DNA of 64,000 bases from contig OZ242031.1 of the NCBI GenBank assembly GCA_965205045.1, positions 4,154,001-4,218,000 on the forward strand, written 5' to 3'. The DNA comes from UBA6522 sp965205045. Its GTDB lineage: Bacteria; Pseudomonadota; Gammaproteobacteria; Steroidobacterales; Rariloculaceae. Shown piece after piece: positions 61,960 through 64,000 of the stretch (its first letter is position 1; each line of letters starts with the position of its first letter). The notes beneath the pieces were generated by a model. That model made no database searches and was not told the origin of the DNA. It was given only the letters and a program-made list of their open reading frames with translations. A program made the translations under genes and the position numbers.

Positions 61960-63101
61960 CGCAGCCCCAGCCCTCTTGCGATGATCCCGCGCATGATTTC
62001 CCGGGTCCCACCGCGCAACGAAAATGAAGGGGACGACTGCAGGAGCATGGCAAGCATGTCGGCGAGCGCGCTGCCGTCCGCAAGCTGCGCCTCGCCGCCC
62101 AGGGCGGCCTGGATGGCGATCGGCAGTGCCTGCTCGTAGTTGTTGCCGAGATCCTTGACGACGGCGGCTTCAACCATGGGATCCTGACCCGATGCGAGCT
62201 TCGCAGCCACCGACATGGACATCTGCCTCAGTGTCCACAACTCCGCCGCCAATCGGCCGATCACGCCGGCAAGGACGGCATCCGGTTCGGATCCCGCCGC
62301 ATCGATCAGGCTGGCCAGCAGCACATGGCTCGACAGGTACCGCTCCGGGCCAGATCGTTCCAGTGCCAGTTCCGCGGTCGCCTGTGTCCAGCCTTCGCCC
62401 TCCACACCTATCAGCGCGCCGTCCGGAACCTCGGCATCGTCGAAGAACACCTCGTTGAACTCATGGTGCCCGGCCAGATCGATGATCGGCCGTACTTCCA
62501 CGCCGGGCAGATCGAGATCGACCAGGAATTGGCTCAGTCCCTCGCGGCGCTCGGAACCGGCTTCCGTTCTTACCAGTGTCAACATGACCGCGGCGGCGTG
62601 TGCATTGGTCGTCCAGACTTTCTGGCCATTGAGCCGCCAGCCGCCGTCGACGCGCATCGCCGAAGTGCGGATGTTTGCAAGATCCGAACCGGCGCCCGGC
62701 TCGCTCAAGCCGATGCACGCAAACAATTCGCCGCGCGCCATGCCGGGCAGGTACTTCCGCCGTTGCGCCTCGGTGCCATAGCGCAACAGCAACGGCCCGG
62801 TCTGCCGGTCCGCGATCCAGTGCGAACCGACCGGCGCGCCGGCCGCGAGGAGTTCCTCAAGGACGATATAGCGCTCCAACGGGTCCCGCTCGTGACCGCC
62901 GTAACGTCTCGGCCACAGCATGCCGATGAAACCGGCCTCGCCCAGCTTGCGGCTGAAGTCCGGATCGAGCACGGCCCAGCAGTTGGTGCGTCGTGCGGGG
63001 ACGCTTTCGGGCAGGTGCTCGGCCAGGAATGCCCGCACCTCCCCGCGCAAGGCCTGCGCATCGGAGGGCGTCGCAAACGGGTGGATGGCGAAGACCGACA
63101 A
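61956..63101 (-). CDS. Acyl-CoA dehydrogenase
   Basis: A 381-residue acyl-CoA dehydrogenase. Typical segments are ACIGLSEPGAGSDLANIRTSAMR (FAD/substrate binding), GWRLNGQKVWTTNAHAAAVM, ERSGPERYLSSHVLL and the C-terminal LRGGTREIMRGIIARGLGL. The start is TTG at 63101 after GGAG; no ATG is available. It is the first gene of the pair, divergent from the aldo/keto reductase. The acyl substrate is unknown. Confidence 0.88.
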   Translation of the reverse strand: MSVFAIHPFATPSDAQALRGEVRAFLAEHLPESVPARRTNCWAVLDPDFSRKLGEAGFIGMLWPRRYGGHERDPLERYIVLEELLAAGAPVGSHWIADRQTGPLLLRYGTEAQRRKYLPGMARGELFACIGLSEPGAGSDLANIRTSAMRVDGGWRLNGQKVWTTNAHAAAVMLTLVRTEAGSERREGLSQFLVDLDLPGVEVRPIIDLAGHHEFNEVFFDDAEVPDGALIGVEGEGWTQATAELALERSGPERYLSSHVLLASLIDAAGSEPDAVLAGVIGRLAAELWTLRQMSMSVAAKLASGQDPMVEAAVVKDLGNNYEQALPIAIQAALGGEAQLADGSALADMLAMLLQSSPSFSLRGGTREIMRGIIARGLGLR

Positions 63102-63300
63102 CCTGTTCTCCGGAGACCCTTGGCGCTACGCAATTTTAGGCGCTAGACACCCAGACCTTCATGCAAAATCCGCAATGGGTCGCGCCACAGAAGAAACAAT
63201 CGCGCCAATTCTGTACTGGCCGCATTGCGCTGTCGCCCACAACCAATGCGCTATTCTACCAAGTGCGCGTTTTCTCCGGCATCTGAGGAAAGCAACGATA

Positions 63301-64000
63301 ATGGCTTCTATTGAAAGGCGGCGCGTCGGCAACACACATACTTCTGTCGACACTCTCGGTTTTGGCTGTGCCTCACTGGGCAATCTGTTTCACAGCGTGT
63401 CGCAGACAGAAGCGGCTCGAATTCTGGATACCGCGTGGCGGCACGGTTTTCGCTACTTCGATACCGCACCCCACTACGGACAAGGTCTGAGCGAAAGGCG
63501 CGTCGGCGATGCACTGCGTCCCAGGGAGGGAAAGGAGTATGTTTTGTCAACAAAGGTCGGCCGCCTCCTGCGACCGGCCGGATACGCCGTCGAGCGTCAT
63601 GGCTTTCTGTCCCCAATGCCCTTCGATATCGTTTACGACTACAGTTACGATGGAGTCATGCGTTCCTTCGAGGACAGTCTCCAGCGCCTGGGACTGGATC
63701 GAATCGACATACTCTTCATGCATGACATCGGGACGGCAACTCACGGTGCCGACAATGAGAGGTTATTTCCCGTTGCCATGGATGGCGGGTATCGTGCGAT
63801 GCAGCAACTCCGCAGCCAGGGCCGGGTGGGCGCCATCGGTCTTGGCGTCAACGAGTACGAAGTCTGTCAGGCAGCGCTTGAGTACGGAGACTGGGACTGC
63901 TTCCTGCTGGCTGGCCGCTACACGCTTCTGGAGCAGGAGCCTCTCGACTCTTTCCTGCCGAAATGCATGCAGCGAAACTGCTCCATCATCATAGGCGGTG
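63301..64000 (+). CDS. Aldo/keto reductase-family protein (cut by the window edge)
   Basis: The frame opens at an ATG at 63301 and stays open to the end of the window (233 codons). It begins MASIERRRVGNTHTSVDTLG, with the family motifs FRYFDTAPHYGQGLSERRVG (catalytic Asp and Tyr), the Lys in YVLSTKVGRLL and the His in IDILFMHDIG. The pattern fits D-threo-aldose/L-fucose dehydrogenases, which oxidise a sugar with NAD(P). It is divergent from the acyl-CoA dehydrogenase pair across about 200 bases. Confidence 0.85.
   Translation, partial: MASIERRRVGNTHTSVDTLGFGCASLGNLFHSVSQTEAARILDTAWRHGFRYFDTAPHYGQGLSERRVGDALRPREGKEYVLSTKVGRLLRPAGYAVERHGFLSPMPFDIVYDYSYDGVMRSFEDSLQRLGLDRIDILFMHDIGTATHGADNERLFPVAMDGGYRAMQQLRSQGRVGAIGLGVNEYEVCQAALEYGDWDCFLLAGRYTLLEQEPLDSFLPKCMQRNCSIIIGG

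Noticed and set aside
1..64000. tRNA, rRNA or CRISPR arrays
   Set aside because: No cloverleaf-like or regularly spaced repeat pattern was recognised by eye; a covariance-model search would be needed to exclude small RNA genes.

Overview
The window looks like the chromosome of a GC-rich heterotrophic proteobacterium, most likely a gammaproteobacterium. The basis is gene content: a MaeA-type NAD malic enzyme, a 2-methylcitrate synthase, a CvaA/CvaB-style exporter, and GMC, MmgE/PrpD and acyl-CoA dehydrogenase genes. The many sulfatase and transposase genes would suit a marine or host-associated lifestyle, but that is inference. No rRNA, tRNA or CRISPR array was recognised.

The left third (1-24 kb) is an insertion-sequence graveyard laid over a GC-poorer island. 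It opens with a truncated Phd-type antitoxin and its palindromic operator, then an rve-domain IS. From 2066 to 10591 lies a nested set of elements. An IS1634-type element was entered by a second IS (9-bp target duplication), which was itself entered by an IS66 (8-bp duplication). The IS1634 transposase gene is also split by a small serine-recombinase element. An IS1182, an IS630 with a 7-A frameshift, an IS4-type pseudogene, a second copy of the nested IS and several fragments follow.

Threaded through these insertions, all on the minus strand, are the parts of a double-glycine bacteriocin (microcin-type) locus. In transcription order these are a 70-aa precursor with a VSGG leader (21391-21179), a CvaA/HlyD-type membrane-fusion protein, a 184-aa membrane protein, a C39-peptidase ABC exporter broken by one amber codon, and a CPBP-family membrane protein that may give immunity. 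Their base composition is lower in GC than the rest of the window, which suggests transfer.

From 24 kb on the sequence is intact metabolic chromosome almost free of mobile DNA. It holds a VapBC module, a class II aldolase-family protein, malic enzyme divergent from methylcitrate synthase, and a minus-strand cluster with a sulfatase lacking its active-site block, an aminotransferase, an ALDH7-type dehydrogenase, a malonyltransferase-like protein, a fused 2-oxoacid dehydrogenase E1 and an enoyl-CoA hydratase-family protein. A plus-strand gluconate-dehydrogenase-like GMC pair follows with an intact sulfatase.

The right part (43.4-59.3 kb) is a probable 15-gene minus-strand operon. A Tat-signal solute-binding protein and a four-gene Opp/Dpp-type ABC importer are co-oriented with a thiamine-diphosphate enzyme, a chromate-type transporter, two MmgE/PrpD proteins, a free-standing lipoyl domain, an Ldh2-type dehydrogenase and a dihydroorotase-like amidohydrolase. 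A close paralogue of the amidohydrolase is divergent at the head of the operon. Both paralogues lack the HxH metal motif, and the Ldh2 protein lacks the usual catalytic histidine, so this looks like an undescribed import-and-degradation pathway. Two acyl-CoA dehydrogenases and a truncated aldo/keto reductase end the window.
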